The notes under the pieces were generated by a model. That model was not told the origin of the DNA and made no database searches. It saw only the letters and a program-made list of their open reading frames with translations. Both the position numbers and the translations under genes were made by a program. A stretch of 47,249 nucleotides of DNA, from NCBI GenBank assembly GCA_944321755.1, contig CALUMM010000017.1, positions 1 to 47,249 of the forward strand, in the 5' to 3' direction. Source of the DNA: an uncultured Alistipes sp. (GTDB lineage: Bacteria > Bacteroidota > Bacteroidia > Bacteroidales > Rikenellaceae). The number at the start of each line of letters is the position of its first letter. Position 1 is the stretch's first letter. Below, piece after piece: positions 40,763-47,249 of the stretch.

Positions 40763-41875
40763 ATGAAAAAAGTCTTTTTTGTTGCGGCACTTGCGGGTGC
40801 GGCACTGCTCGCCTCCTGCGGGGGCAACAAGACCGGAGTTCAGATGGGCAGCCTGTCGAAATTCGACTCGCTGTCGTATGCGCTGGGCGCGAACATCGGT
40901 TATGGCATCAGTTATGAGATGAAGGATATTCCGTTCGACTTCAAGGCCGTGGACGAGGGTATCCGGGAAGGCGCCCTGGGCAAGGCTTCGCAGCCGCACG
41001 AGGATGCGCTGAAGATGCTGCAGGAATATTTCATGTCGAAGCGCGGGATGCGCGCTCAGGCCATCGCCCAGAAGCGTGCCGAGGCGGACAGCATCCGTCT
41101 TGCAGGGGGTGATTCCACGAAGGTGGAGTATCCGGCCGCCGATCCGGAGATGTTCGAGTCGGAGGAGGAGCGCACCGATCTGTCGTATGCCTTCGGCAGC
41201 GATATCGGCTACAACATTGCCCAGAGCGGTATGCCGATCCAGCTGGTATGGATTGTCGAGGCGATGCAGAACGTCCGCGACAACAACGCCAAGATGGATG
41301 AGGATGCCGTGAACCAGTACCTGCAGTACTACTTCATGGTAAAGCGCCCCGCAGAGAACGCTGCCGCTTCGAAGGCCTGGCTGGAGAAGATCGAGAAGAA
41401 ATCGGGCGTGAAGAAGACCGAATCGGGCCTGCTCTACAAGGTGAACAACATGGGCGATACGACGGTGATGGCCAAGGATCCGCGCGACGTGGTGAAGGTC
41501 CACTATACGGGCCGCACCCGTGAGGGCAAGGTTTTCGACACGTCGAAATTCGCAAACCGCACGAAGGAGCAGCAGGAGATGCTCAAGCAGCGCCGTCCGG
41601 ACGACTACGACAAGGACGAGCCTGTGGAATTCCCGCTGAACCGCGTCATCCCGGGCTGGACCGAGGGTATGCAGCTCGTGGGCAAGGGCGGAACGATCAC
41701 GCTGTGGATCCCCTCCGATCTGGCTTACGGTCAGCGCGGTGCCGGTCGTGACATCGGTCCGAACGAGGCGCTGGAGTTCGAGGTCGAGCTGATCGACGTG
41801 ACTCCGTATGAGGAGCCTGCGCCTGCCGATTCGACGGCAACGGCCGAAACGCCTGCCGTAGAGCCCGCAAAATAA
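40763..41875 (+). CDS. FKBP-type peptidyl-prolyl isomerase lipoprotein with two N-terminal domains
   Basis: A 370-residue lipoprotein (Cys19 in LLASCGG). Two FKBP N-terminal helical domains are visible in tandem: LSYALGANIGYGISYEM (37-53) and LSYAFGSDIGYNIAQSG (140-156). The catalytic FKBP domain follows with VHYTGRTREGKVFDTS and MQLVGKGGTITLWIPSDLAYG, so the active-site Tyr, Phe and Asp are present. A charged insertion of about 17 residues (NRTKEQQEMLKQRRPDDYDK) occurs in the bulge after FDTS. It probably assists folding of periplasmic or outer-membrane proteins. It ends in an Ala/Pro/Glu/Thr-rich tail. Confidence 0.92.
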   Translation: MKKVFFVAALAGAALLASCGGNKTGVQMGSLSKFDSLSYALGANIGYGISYEMKDIPFDFKAVDEGIREGALGKASQPHEDALKMLQEYFMSKRGMRAQAIAQKRAEADSIRLAGGDSTKVEYPAADPEMFESEEERTDLSYAFGSDIGYNIAQSGMPIQLVWIVEAMQNVRDNNAKMDEDAVNQYLQYYFMVKRPAENAAASKAWLEKIEKKSGVKKTESGLLYKVNNMGDTTVMAKDPRDVVKVHYTGRTREGKVFDTSKFANRTKEQQEMLKQRRPDDYDKDEPVEFPLNRVIPGWTEGMQLVGKGGTITLWIPSDLAYGQRGAGRDIGPNEALEFEVELIDVTPYEEPAPADSTATAETPAVEPAK

Positions 41876-41930
41876 TTTCCACTCCGCTCCTCCCATCCGA
41901 GGGGAGGGGGGGGAAGGGAGAAGAGGCATG

Positions 41931-41963
41931 GAAAGCCCGACGTATTCGATACGTCGGGCTTTC
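41931..41963 (+). terminator. terminator hairpin after the FKBP genes
   Basis: GAAAGCCCGACGTAT (41931-41945) and its exact complement (41949-41963) form a 15-bp stem with a 3-nt loop. The T run is short (TTTC), but stem strength and position 55 bp after the stop codon support termination. A G8 tract lies between the stop codon and the stem. Confidence 0.75.
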
Positions 41964-42070
41964 TGCTGTAAGGAGAGTGGCTCCGATCGGCGACCCTGCC
42001 TTGTTCTGGCCCTGATACGTTGCGGTTGAACCCCGGCTTCAGTTTCCTTCCGGATGCTTCAGAGATATAA

Positions 42071-42106
42071 AAAACGGCAACCCGTCATAAAGCGGGTTGC
42101 CGTTTT
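42071..42106 (-). terminator. intrinsic terminator of the DUF3127 gene
   Basis: AAAACGGCAACCCG (42071-42084) and CGGGTTGCCGTTTT (42093-42106) pair perfectly; six T follow on the minus strand. The region 41964-42070 between the two terminators shows no gene. Confidence 0.88.
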
Positions 42107-42134
42107 GGGTTGGTTGCCCCCCCCCTTCCGGGCC

Positions 42135-42500
42135 TCAGAAGGGCAGGTCGTCGACCTCCTGAGCGGGTGCGGAGGCATAGGCCGGCTCCTCGACGATCGG
42201 CGGCATCTCCGGCATCGGAGCTGCAGCCTCCTGCTGCTTGGGCTGAATGCGCCAGGCGCGAATATCGGTGTACCAGCGGCCGTTGTACTCCCGCGACTCG
42301 ATGTTCACCGAGACGTGGTAGGCGGCGCCCTCCTTCAGCCGGGCTACGTCGTCGGGCTTGTTGAAGAAGGTGACGCAGATCTTGCGCGAGAACGACCCTT
42401 CGTTCATCTCGAAAACGACATCCTGACGCTGCCACTCCCCGCGGGCCGACGTGCCCTTCGTGACCGGCATTATCTTGTAGACGGTTCCTTCGAATTCCAT
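42135..42500 (-). CDS. DUF3127 protein, OB-fold SSB-like
   Basis: A 121-residue protein of the DUF3127 family, which is found in Bacteroidota. It begins MEFEGTVYKIMPVTKGTSAR and has DVVFEMNEGSFSRKICVTFF, consistent with an OB-fold like that of single-stranded-DNA-binding proteins. After a Pro/Ala/Glu-rich linker it ends in EVDDLPF, close to the acidic SSB tip DDDIPF that recruits repair proteins. Nucleic-acid binding is therefore likely but inferred. It is a single-gene unit with its own promoter and terminator. Confidence 0.85.
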   Translation of the reverse strand: MEFEGTVYKIMPVTKGTSARGEWQRQDVVFEMNEGSFSRKICVTFFNKPDDVARLKEGAAYHVSVNIESREYNGRWYTDIRAWRIQPKQQEAAAPMPEMPPIVEEPAYASAPAQEVDDLPF

Positions 42501-42580
42501 AATGATGTATTGTTTTGGTTTTTATGCGATTAATTGCTTGTTTCCGGGTCGGGCGGTCCGTTTCCCGCCGCACGCCCGTG

Positions 42581-42588
42581 CAAAGATA
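42581..42588 (-). promoter_or_regulatory. -7 element of the DUF3127 gene
   Basis: Minus-strand TATCTTTG, 80 bp upstream of the start codon. No -33 box at consensus spacing. The rest of the gap up to tatC (42589-42710) shows no gene. Confidence 0.58.
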
Positions 42589-42710
42589 GGGAATTTTCGG
42601 GGATTTCGGGACGCCGCGACCCTGAAAATCATCCCGCTCACAACCCCTTTTTCCGTCTCCGACATTCCGTTCTGGCCCTTTGATCCGGGGGCAGGCTCCG
42701 GGGTCCGGCC

Positions 42711-43631
42711 CTATCCGGCCGCCTTGCTCCCGGCACCCTTTTCATCATCCGTTTCCGCCGCTGTTTCCGCCTCCCGGAGCCGCTTGCGCTCGATGCGTGC
42801 GGCGAGGCGGATGCTCAATTCGTAGAGCCCGTAGAGCGGCACGACCACAAGGATCAGACTGAAGATGTCGGGCGGGGTGATGATCGCCGAGATGACGAGC
42901 AGGATGACGAACGCATGGCGGCGGTAGCGTTTCAGGAATGCCGCGGAGACGATCCCCATGCGGGTGAGGAAGTAGATCAGCAGCGGCAGTTCGAAGAGGA
43001 AGGCGCAGGCCATCGATACGACGATCACGGTCGAGAGGTAGTCGCCGATGTCGATCATGTTGGTGATTTCGGGGCTGACCTGGTAGTTGGCGAAGAAGTT
43101 GATCGAGAGGGGGACCATGATGAAGTACCCGAAAAGGAGCCCGGTGAAGAAGCAGAGCGACACGGAAGCCACGAACCAGCGAGTTCCTGCGATTTCGCGG
43201 GGTGTGAGGGCTGGGCGGACGAAGCGCCAGAACTCCCACAGCACGTAGGGCATGGCCAGGGCGATTCCGGCGACGAGCGAGATCTTCATGTGGAGGTTGA
43301 ACTGCCCGGACAGCGAGGTGTTGATGACCGAGAAGCGGTCTGCGGCGATTTCGAAGGCCGCGACGTCGGTGTCGAACGAGGTCCCGAGGGTCGTGTTGAG
43401 CCATGCGGCGACGTGCGCCCACTCGGTGCCGATCCACGACAACAGGCGGTTGGTGGGGAATTCGGCGCTTTTGGGTCCGAAGAGCACGGTGTCGATGATG
43501 AAGTGCTTGCAGAAGAACGCCGCAATGCCGACGAGCACAATGGCCAACGCCCCTCGCACCAGATGGGGGCGGAGGGCGTCGATATGCTCGAAGAAGGTCA
43601 TCTCCAAGGGATCCGATTCGGGTTGTTTCAT
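42711..43631 (-). CDS. tatC: Sec-independent protein translocase TatC
   Basis: A 306-residue TatC with six membrane segments, which recognises twin-arginine signals and forms the translocation site with TatA. Characteristic parts are MPYVLWEFWRFVRPALTPRE, FFTGLLFGYFIMVPLSINFF and the C-terminal VISAIITPPDIFSLILVVVP. The N-terminal motif usually written HLxELR reads HIDALR (16-21) here, so the Glu implicated in signal-peptide binding is Ala. A periplasmic loop near residues 60-100 (FPTNRLLSWIGTEWAHVAAW) is longer than in E. coli. It follows tatA by 42 bp; no tatB is present. Confidence 0.94.
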   Translation of the reverse strand: MKQPESDPLEMTFFEHIDALRPHLVRGALAIVLVGIAAFFCKHFIIDTVLFGPKSAEFPTNRLLSWIGTEWAHVAAWLNTTLGTSFDTDVAAFEIAADRFSVINTSLSGQFNLHMKISLVAGIALAMPYVLWEFWRFVRPALTPREIAGTRWFVASVSLCFFTGLLFGYFIMVPLSINFFANYQVSPEITNMIDIGDYLSTVIVVSMACAFLFELPLLIYFLTRMGIVSAAFLKRYRRHAFVILLVISAIITPPDIFSLILVVVPLYGLYELSIRLAARIERKRLREAETAAETDDEKGAGSKAAG

Positions 43632-43673
43632 GCTGCGAAGGGCGGGCGGGACGCCGGGCGGATCGTCCGGGCG

Positions 43674-43898
43674 TTACTTCTCCGGCTCTTTTTCGACGGA
43701 TTCCTGTTTGCGGGCGGGCTTTTCGGCCGGGGTTTTCTCTTCCGCGGAGTAGTCCGTGTTGACGGCATCCTTGAACTCCTTGACGCCGCGGCCCAGGCCG
43801 CGCATCAGTTCGGGAATCTTTTTCCCGCCGAAAAGCAGGATGACGATCAATACGATGACGATAATTTGTCCGTAACCGACAGCACAAGGTGTGAACAT
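43674..43898 (-). CDS. tatA: Sec-independent translocase TatA
   Basis: A 74-residue TatA/E protein: a short N-terminal membrane helix (QIIVIVLIVILLFGG), the FGGKKIPELMRGLGRGVKEF amphipathic helix and a charged tail rich in Lys, Glu and Pro. It forms the pore part of the twin-arginine pathway. With tatC and no tatB it makes up a minimal TatAC system. The ATG at 43898 gives the usual short N-terminus. Confidence 0.94.
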   Translation of the reverse strand: MFTPCAVGYGQIIVIVLIVILLFGGKKIPELMRGLGRGVKEFKDAVNTDYSAEEKTPAEKPARKQESVEKEPEK

Positions 43899-43983
43899 GT
43901 TTTTCTCTGTTTAGGTGTTTTTCCGGTTGGGGCCGCCCGCTCCGCCCGAAAACCGGATCGGGGCGGACATCGGCCGTTCGTTG

Positions 43984-43991
43984 CAAAGATA
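43984..43991 (-). promoter_or_regulatory. -7 element of tatA-tatC
   Basis: Minus-strand TATCTTTG, 85 bp upstream of the tatA ATG and just downstream of the hisIE terminator. The -33 box is not at the usual spacing. Confidence 0.58.
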
Positions 43992-44005
43992 GCATTAATT
44001 TGCAC

Positions 44006-44064
44006 AAAAACGGACGTTCCGGCGGCAAAACTTGCGGGTTTTCACAGGCGGAATGTCCGTTTTT
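44006..44064 (-). terminator. long-loop terminator of the his operon
   Basis: AAAAACGGACGTTCC (44006-44020) pairs with GGAATGTCCGTTTTT (44050-44064), with one G-U pair, around a 29-nt loop; on the minus strand T5 follows. It is about 130 bp after the hisIE stop codon. The interval 44065-44196 is purine-rich on the coding strand near the stop codon and holds no gene. Confidence 0.7.
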
Positions 44065-44196
44065 ACGCGATCCCGGGAGACTGTACAGCGAGCCATGCGG
44101 CCTTCCGGGGGTGTTGCGGGGTTTTCGAGGGCTGCTTCTTGCCCCTCCCTCTCCTTTTGTTCTTCTCTTGCTTCTTTCGGCCTCTTCCGGCCCGGG

Positions 44197-44817
44197 TCAG
44201 GAGTGGCGGCGGGCCAGTTCGCGTTCGAGGTCCGCAATCGTGCAGCCGGTGGCTTCGAGCAGCACGAGCAGGTGGTAGATGAGGTCCGACGCCTCGTAAA
44301 TCATGGCGTCGCGGTTCCCGGCCACGGCTTCGATAACCGTCTCGACGGCCTCTTCGCCGACCTTCTGGGCGATCTTGTTCACGCCGCGCGTGAAGAGCTT
44401 CGAGGTATAGGAGCCTTCGGGCATCTCGGCGTGGCGACCCTGGATGACGCTCTGCAGGTAGCGGATGAACCCTTCGGTCTCGGGTACGGCCTCCCCGAAG
44501 CAGGTTTTCGATCCGGTGTGGCAGGTCGGGCCGTGGGGGATGACGCGCACGAGCAGCGTGTCGGCGTCGCAGTCGGCGGCCACCGAAACGATGTCGAGCC
44601 AGTGGCCGCTGGTCTCGCCCTTGGTCCAGAGGCATTGCCGCGAACGGCTGTAGAAGGTGACGCGCCCTTCGGCGAGGCTCTTTTCGTAGGCTTCGCGGTT
44701 CATGTAGCCCAGCATCAGCACCTGCAGGGTGCGGGCATCCTGGATGACGGCCGGAACGAGGCCGTCGGGGAGTTTTTCGAGGTTGAGTTCCGAGAACGGA
44801 ACGGCTTGGATTTTCAT
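44197..44817 (-). CDS. hisIE: bifunctional phosphoribosyl-AMP cyclohydrolase / phosphoribosyl-ATP pyrophosphatase
   Basis: A 206-residue fusion for steps 2 and 3 of histidine synthesis. The HisI part (1-105) has MLGYMNREAYEKSLAEGRVT, RSRQCLWTKGETSGHWLD and the metal-binding ADCDADTLL and GPTCHTG. The HisE part (about 115-206) has PEGSYTSKLFTRGVNKIAQK and GEEAVETVIEAVAGN, with the MazG-like acidic helices. It is the last gene of the visible his cluster, 40 bp after hisF. Confidence 0.96.
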   Translation of the reverse strand: MKIQAVPFSELNLEKLPDGLVPAVIQDARTLQVLMLGYMNREAYEKSLAEGRVTFYSRSRQCLWTKGETSGHWLDIVSVAADCDADTLLVRVIPHGPTCHTGSKTCFGEAVPETEGFIRYLQSVIQGRHAEMPEGSYTSKLFTRGVNKIAQKVGEEAVETVIEAVAGNRDAMIYEASDLIYHLLVLLEATGCTIADLERELARRHS

Positions 44818-44857
44818 GGGATTTTCGTGCTTTTCGTGATTCTTGTATCGGTTTGCT

Positions 44858-45610
44858 TCAAAGTCGGATGGTAATGCCCCGTTGGTTCAACGCGCGCTTC
44901 AGGACGGGGATCGGGATTTCGTCGTAATGGAAGATGCTGGCGGCCAGCGCGGCGTCGGCCCGTCCGCGGGTGAGGACCTCGGCGATGTGGTCGACGGTCC
45001 CGGCACCGCCCGAGGCGATGATCGGCACGGGCAGCTCGGCCAGCCGTGCGAAGGTCTCGCAAGGGTAGCCGTTCTTCGTGCCGTCGTGGTCCATCGAGGT
45101 GAAGAGAATCTCCCCGGCCCCGCGTTCGACGGTCTCCCGGGCCCACGTGAAGAGTTCGCGGTCGGTAGGGCGTTTGCCGCCGTGGGTCGTCACGACCCAG
45201 CGTCCGTCGACCTGCCGGGCATCGATCGCCGCCACGACGAACTGCGAACCGTATTTGGCCGCAATGGCGTCGATCAGTGACGGGTTGCGCACGGCGGCGC
45301 TGTTGACCGTCACCTTGTCGGCCCCGGCATCGAGCAGCCGCCCGGCATCCTCCACCGAGGAGATGCCGCCCCCGACAGTGAAGGGGATGTCGATGCGTGC
45401 GGCGATGCGGGTGACCAGTTCGGTGAAGGTCCGGCGCCCCTCCTCCGAGGCGCTGATGTCGAGGTAGACCAGTTCGTCGGCCCCCTGTGCGGCGTACTTT
45501 GCGCCCAGCTCCACGGGGTCGCCGACCTGCCGCAGCCCCTCGAAGTGGATTCCCTTGACGGTCTGACCGTCGCGGATGTCCAGACAGGGAATTATTCGTT
45601 TCGCAAGCAT
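44858..45610 (-). CDS. hisF: imidazole glycerol phosphate synthase, cyclase subunit
   Basis: A 250-residue TIM barrel that combines PRFAR with ammonia from HisH to make IGP and AICAR. The catalytic Asp at position 11 is in [20 protein letters not shown], the second catalytic Asp lies in the [13 protein letters not shown] strand. [20 protein letters not shown] and [13 protein letters not shown] are the two phosphate sites. Its start overlaps the hisA end by 19 bp. Confidence 0.97.
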   Translation of the reverse strand: MLAKRIIPCLDIRDGQTVKGIHFEGLRQVGDPVELGAKYAAQGADELVYLDISASEEGRRTFTELVTRIAARIDIPFTVGGGISSVEDAGRLLDAGADKVTVNSAAVRNPSLIDAIAAKYGSQFVVAAIDARQVDGRWVVTTHGGKRPTDRELFTWARETVERGAGEILFTSMDHDGTKNGYPCETFARLAELPVPIIASGGAGTVDHIAEVLTRGRADAALAASIFHYDEIPIPVLKRALNQRGITIRL

Positions 45611-46323
45611 CGTTCGAGTGCTTCAAGGGTGATACGTCCTTCGTAGAGCGCCTTGCCGACGATGACGCTCCGCAATCCCTGCCTGTCGAGGCGGAGGATG
45701 TCGTCCAGCGACGAGATGCCCCCGCTGACGGTGATCTCGACCGTCGGGAATTGCTGCTGCAGGGCGGCATAAAACTCCGCCGAGGGACCGCAGAGCATTC
45801 CGTCCCGTGAAATGTCGGTGCAGATAACCTGCGCAACGCCTTGTGGCAGAAACGCTTCGATCAGTTCGGCAGCGGTCGTCTGGGCGGTTTCTAACCATCC
45901 CTGCACGGCCACCTTCCCGTCGCGGATGTCGGCGCCGAGGATCAGACGCTCGGGCCCGAACTCCGTGAGCCATTGGGCGAAAAGCTCCGGATGGCGCACG
46001 GCGATACTTCCGCAGGTCGCCCGCCGCGCCCCGGCATTGAAGACGCTGTCGAGGGCCTCGCGGCTCTTGATGCCGCCGCCGTACTGCACTTCGAGCGAGG
46101 TGCGTGTCGCCACGCGCTCCAGCACCCGGAGGTTGCGCGGTTCGGAGGCCTTCGCACCGTCGAGGTCGACCATGTGCAGGCGGCGGATCCCCGCCTGCTC
46201 GAAGCGCAGGGCCGCATCGAGCGGATCGCGGTAGTAGGTCTTCCGGCTGGCGTAGTCGCCCTGCGTCAGCCGCACGCACTGACCGTCGATCAGGTCCGTA
46301 GCGGGTATAATCGTGATATTCAT
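45592..46323 (-). CDS. hisA: ProFAR isomerase (HisA)
   Basis: A 243-residue half-barrel-repeat enzyme that isomerises ProFAR to PRFAR. It begins [20 protein letters not shown], with the N-terminal catalytic Asp, and has [20 protein letters not shown] and the second-half TDISRDGML with [11 protein letters not shown]. It overlaps hisF by 19 bp. A 212-bp gap separates it from hisH. Confidence 0.96.
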   Translation of the reverse strand: MNITIIPATDLIDGQCVRLTQGDYASRKTYYRDPLDAALRFEQAGIRRLHMVDLDGAKASEPRNLRVLERVATRTSLEVQYGGGIKSREALDSVFNAGARRATCGSIAVRHPELFAQWLTEFGPERLILGADIRDGKVAVQGWLETAQTTAAELIEAFLPQGVAQVICTDISRDGMLCGPSAEFYAALQQQFPTVEITVSGGISSLDDILRLDRQGLRSVIVGKALYEGRITLEALERCLRNE

Positions 46324-46440
46324 CGTTGGAGGTATTTTTGATAAATCGGTTTTTTAGCTTGTTTCCGGTCTGTTTATATGCTTCGTTTCCGCGGATTTCG
46401 CCGCCTTCGGCGTCGTCCCCCAATCTGACCCCACCCCAAA

Positions 46441-46458
46441 CCCCTCCCTCGGGAGGGG
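46441..46458. other. 18-bp palindrome in the hisH-hisA gap
   Basis: CCCCTCCC and GGGAGGGG form a perfect 8-bp stem with a 2-nt loop. On the coding strand it is followed by G-rich sequence (GGGGTTTGGGGTGGGG). No T run, so it is not a standard terminator. It may be an extragenic palindrome. The rest of the gap (46324-46535) shows no gene. Confidence 0.5.
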
Positions 46459-46535
46459 CTTATGGAAATGCTTCGGGAGGTGCGGAACGAGTTGTCGGGC
46501 GCAATCGGGGCGCGCAACGGCGTGGAACGGGTGGT

Positions 46536-47210
46536 TCAACGCAGCGTCAGGAAGTTCTGAATGATCCTTGCTCCGGCCGCGCCACTCTTCTCCGGGTGGA
46601 ACTGCGTGCCGTAGAAGTTGTCGCGCGCCAGCGCCGCACTGAACCGCCGCCCGTACTCCGTGGCGGCGATCGTCGACGAACAGGGGTCCGCGGCATAGGA
46701 GTGCACGTAATAGACATAACTCTCCTCCGGAAGCCCCGCAAAGAGCGGCGTGCGCAACGCCGAGATCGTATTCCACCCCACGTGGGGCACCTTCAGTCGG
46801 GAATTTCCCGGAAGGCACTCCGGAGCGTCCGTGCTTCGGCCCGCGCCGGGGGATTCCGGAAAAACGGCGTGGACGGAGTCGGAGTCCGGATCGGCGGAGA
46901 GGCGGCGCACCCGCGTGGGGAAGATCCCCAGGCACGCGGCATCCCCCTCCTCGCTCGAAAGGCACATCAGCTGCATCCCGATGCAGATCCCCAGCACCGG
47001 GCACGTCAGCGTCGGAATGACCCGGTCCAGACCCCGTTCGCGCAGCTTTGCCATGGCGCTCGACGCCTCGCCGACACCCGGCAGGATCACCCGGTCGGCT
47101 GCCCGCAGCAGCGCCGGTGCCGCAGTAAGCGTGAATTCCGCCCCGGCCCGCCGGAGCGCATCGGCAACCGAACGCAGGTTGCCCGTATCGTAATCGACAA
47201 CGGCTATCAT
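46536..47210 (-). CDS. hisH: imidazole glycerol phosphate synthase, glutamine amidotransferase subunit
   Basis: A 224-residue class I glutamine amidotransferase that supplies ammonia to HisF. The catalytic triad is visible: Cys76 in GICIGMQLM, His204 and Glu206 in TQFHPEKSG. YDTGNLRSVADAL and ILPGVGEASSAM are typical. Between GIFPTRVRRL and LKVPHVGWN the chain contains about 34 residues (105-138) where most HisH proteins have around ten. The ATG at 47210 is 39 bp from the window end; the upstream his genes are outside. Confidence 0.94.
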   Translation of the reverse strand: MIAVVDYDTGNLRSVADALRRAGAEFTLTAAPALLRAADRVILPGVGEASSAMAKLRERGLDRVIPTLTCPVLGICIGMQLMCLSSEEGDAACLGIFPTRVRRLSADPDSDSVHAVFPESPGAGRSTDAPECLPGNSRLKVPHVGWNTISALRTPLFAGLPEESYVYYVHSYAADPCSSTIAATEYGRRFSAALARDNFYGTQFHPEKSGAAGARIIQNFLTLR

Positions 47211-47249
47211 AGGACTCCTTTGCTGCTGGGTATGTCGTATCCGAAACCT

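Noticed and set aside
1-47249. tRNA or rRNA genes
   Set aside because: No cloverleaf-like or rRNA-like sequence was noticed in the intergenic gaps; a covariance search was not possible here.

Overview
The window looks like chromosomal core DNA of a GC-rich Bacteroidota member, most likely Alistipes or a close Rikenellaceae relative. The phylum call rests on many promoters of the Bacteroidota form TTTG-N19/20-TAnnTTTG, the lack of Shine-Dalgarno sequences, the rpmB-rpmG-DUF4295 cluster, a DUF3127 protein, MreBCD-MrdA-RodA order, FKBP lipoproteins and a TatAC pair without TatB. The genus is inferred from GC content and gene content, not proven. There is no rRNA, tRNA, IS element, prophage or CRISPR array.

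Layout. 1-2.3 kb: the end of a YebC/PmpR gene, a membrane-anchored rubrerythrin-like protein and a lipoprotein. 2.7-12.3 kb (minus strand): one long cell-shape operon, mreB-mreC-mreD-mrdA-rodA, followed by a PMCA-type Ca2+ ATPase and a PAP2 phosphatase with a beta-barrel-like C-terminus. 12.6-15.0 kb: gpsA-pgi. 15.4-20.6 kb (minus): a lipoprotein, gdhA, and a 993-residue fusion of two receiver-like domains with the ATP-binding domain of PPDK/PEP synthase. 20.7-24.0 kb (plus): a GNAT-fold protein, gcvT and a dihydroorotate-dehydrogenase-like protein. 24.1-30.2 kb (minus): ftsY-rimO, a ZapB-like coiled coil and zapA, a candidate 6S RNA, rny and an HD hydrolase. 30.2-32.7 kb: a DUF1566-like secreted protein, a 40-bp repeat array and a glycosyltransferase, which together separate ftsY-rimO from the rpmB-rpmG-DUF4295 cluster. 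33.5-37.5 kb (minus): pdxB, pyrD, cinA. 37.5-41.9 kb (plus): an arginase-family enzyme, nhaA and two FKBP lipoproteins. 42.1-43.9 kb (minus): a DUF3127 OB-fold protein, tatC and tatA. 44.2-47.2 kb (minus): hisH-hisA-hisF-hisIE, cut by the window edge upstream.

Most of the window is housekeeping. The less ordinary points are: (i) the receiver-receiver-PPDK_N fusion, whose first receiver has lost its phospho-acceptor while the second keeps every key residue; (ii) a 200-nt rod-shaped RNA between zapA and rny; (iii) a repeated layout of stop codon, G-tract or purine-rich tract on the coding strand, then intrinsic terminator, after several unrelated genes; (iv) low-complexity or tandem arrays that directly abut stop codons; (v) a class-2 PyrD with Cys in place of the catalytic Ser and a long low-complexity tail; (vi) the PAP2-barrel fusion in the elongasome operon.
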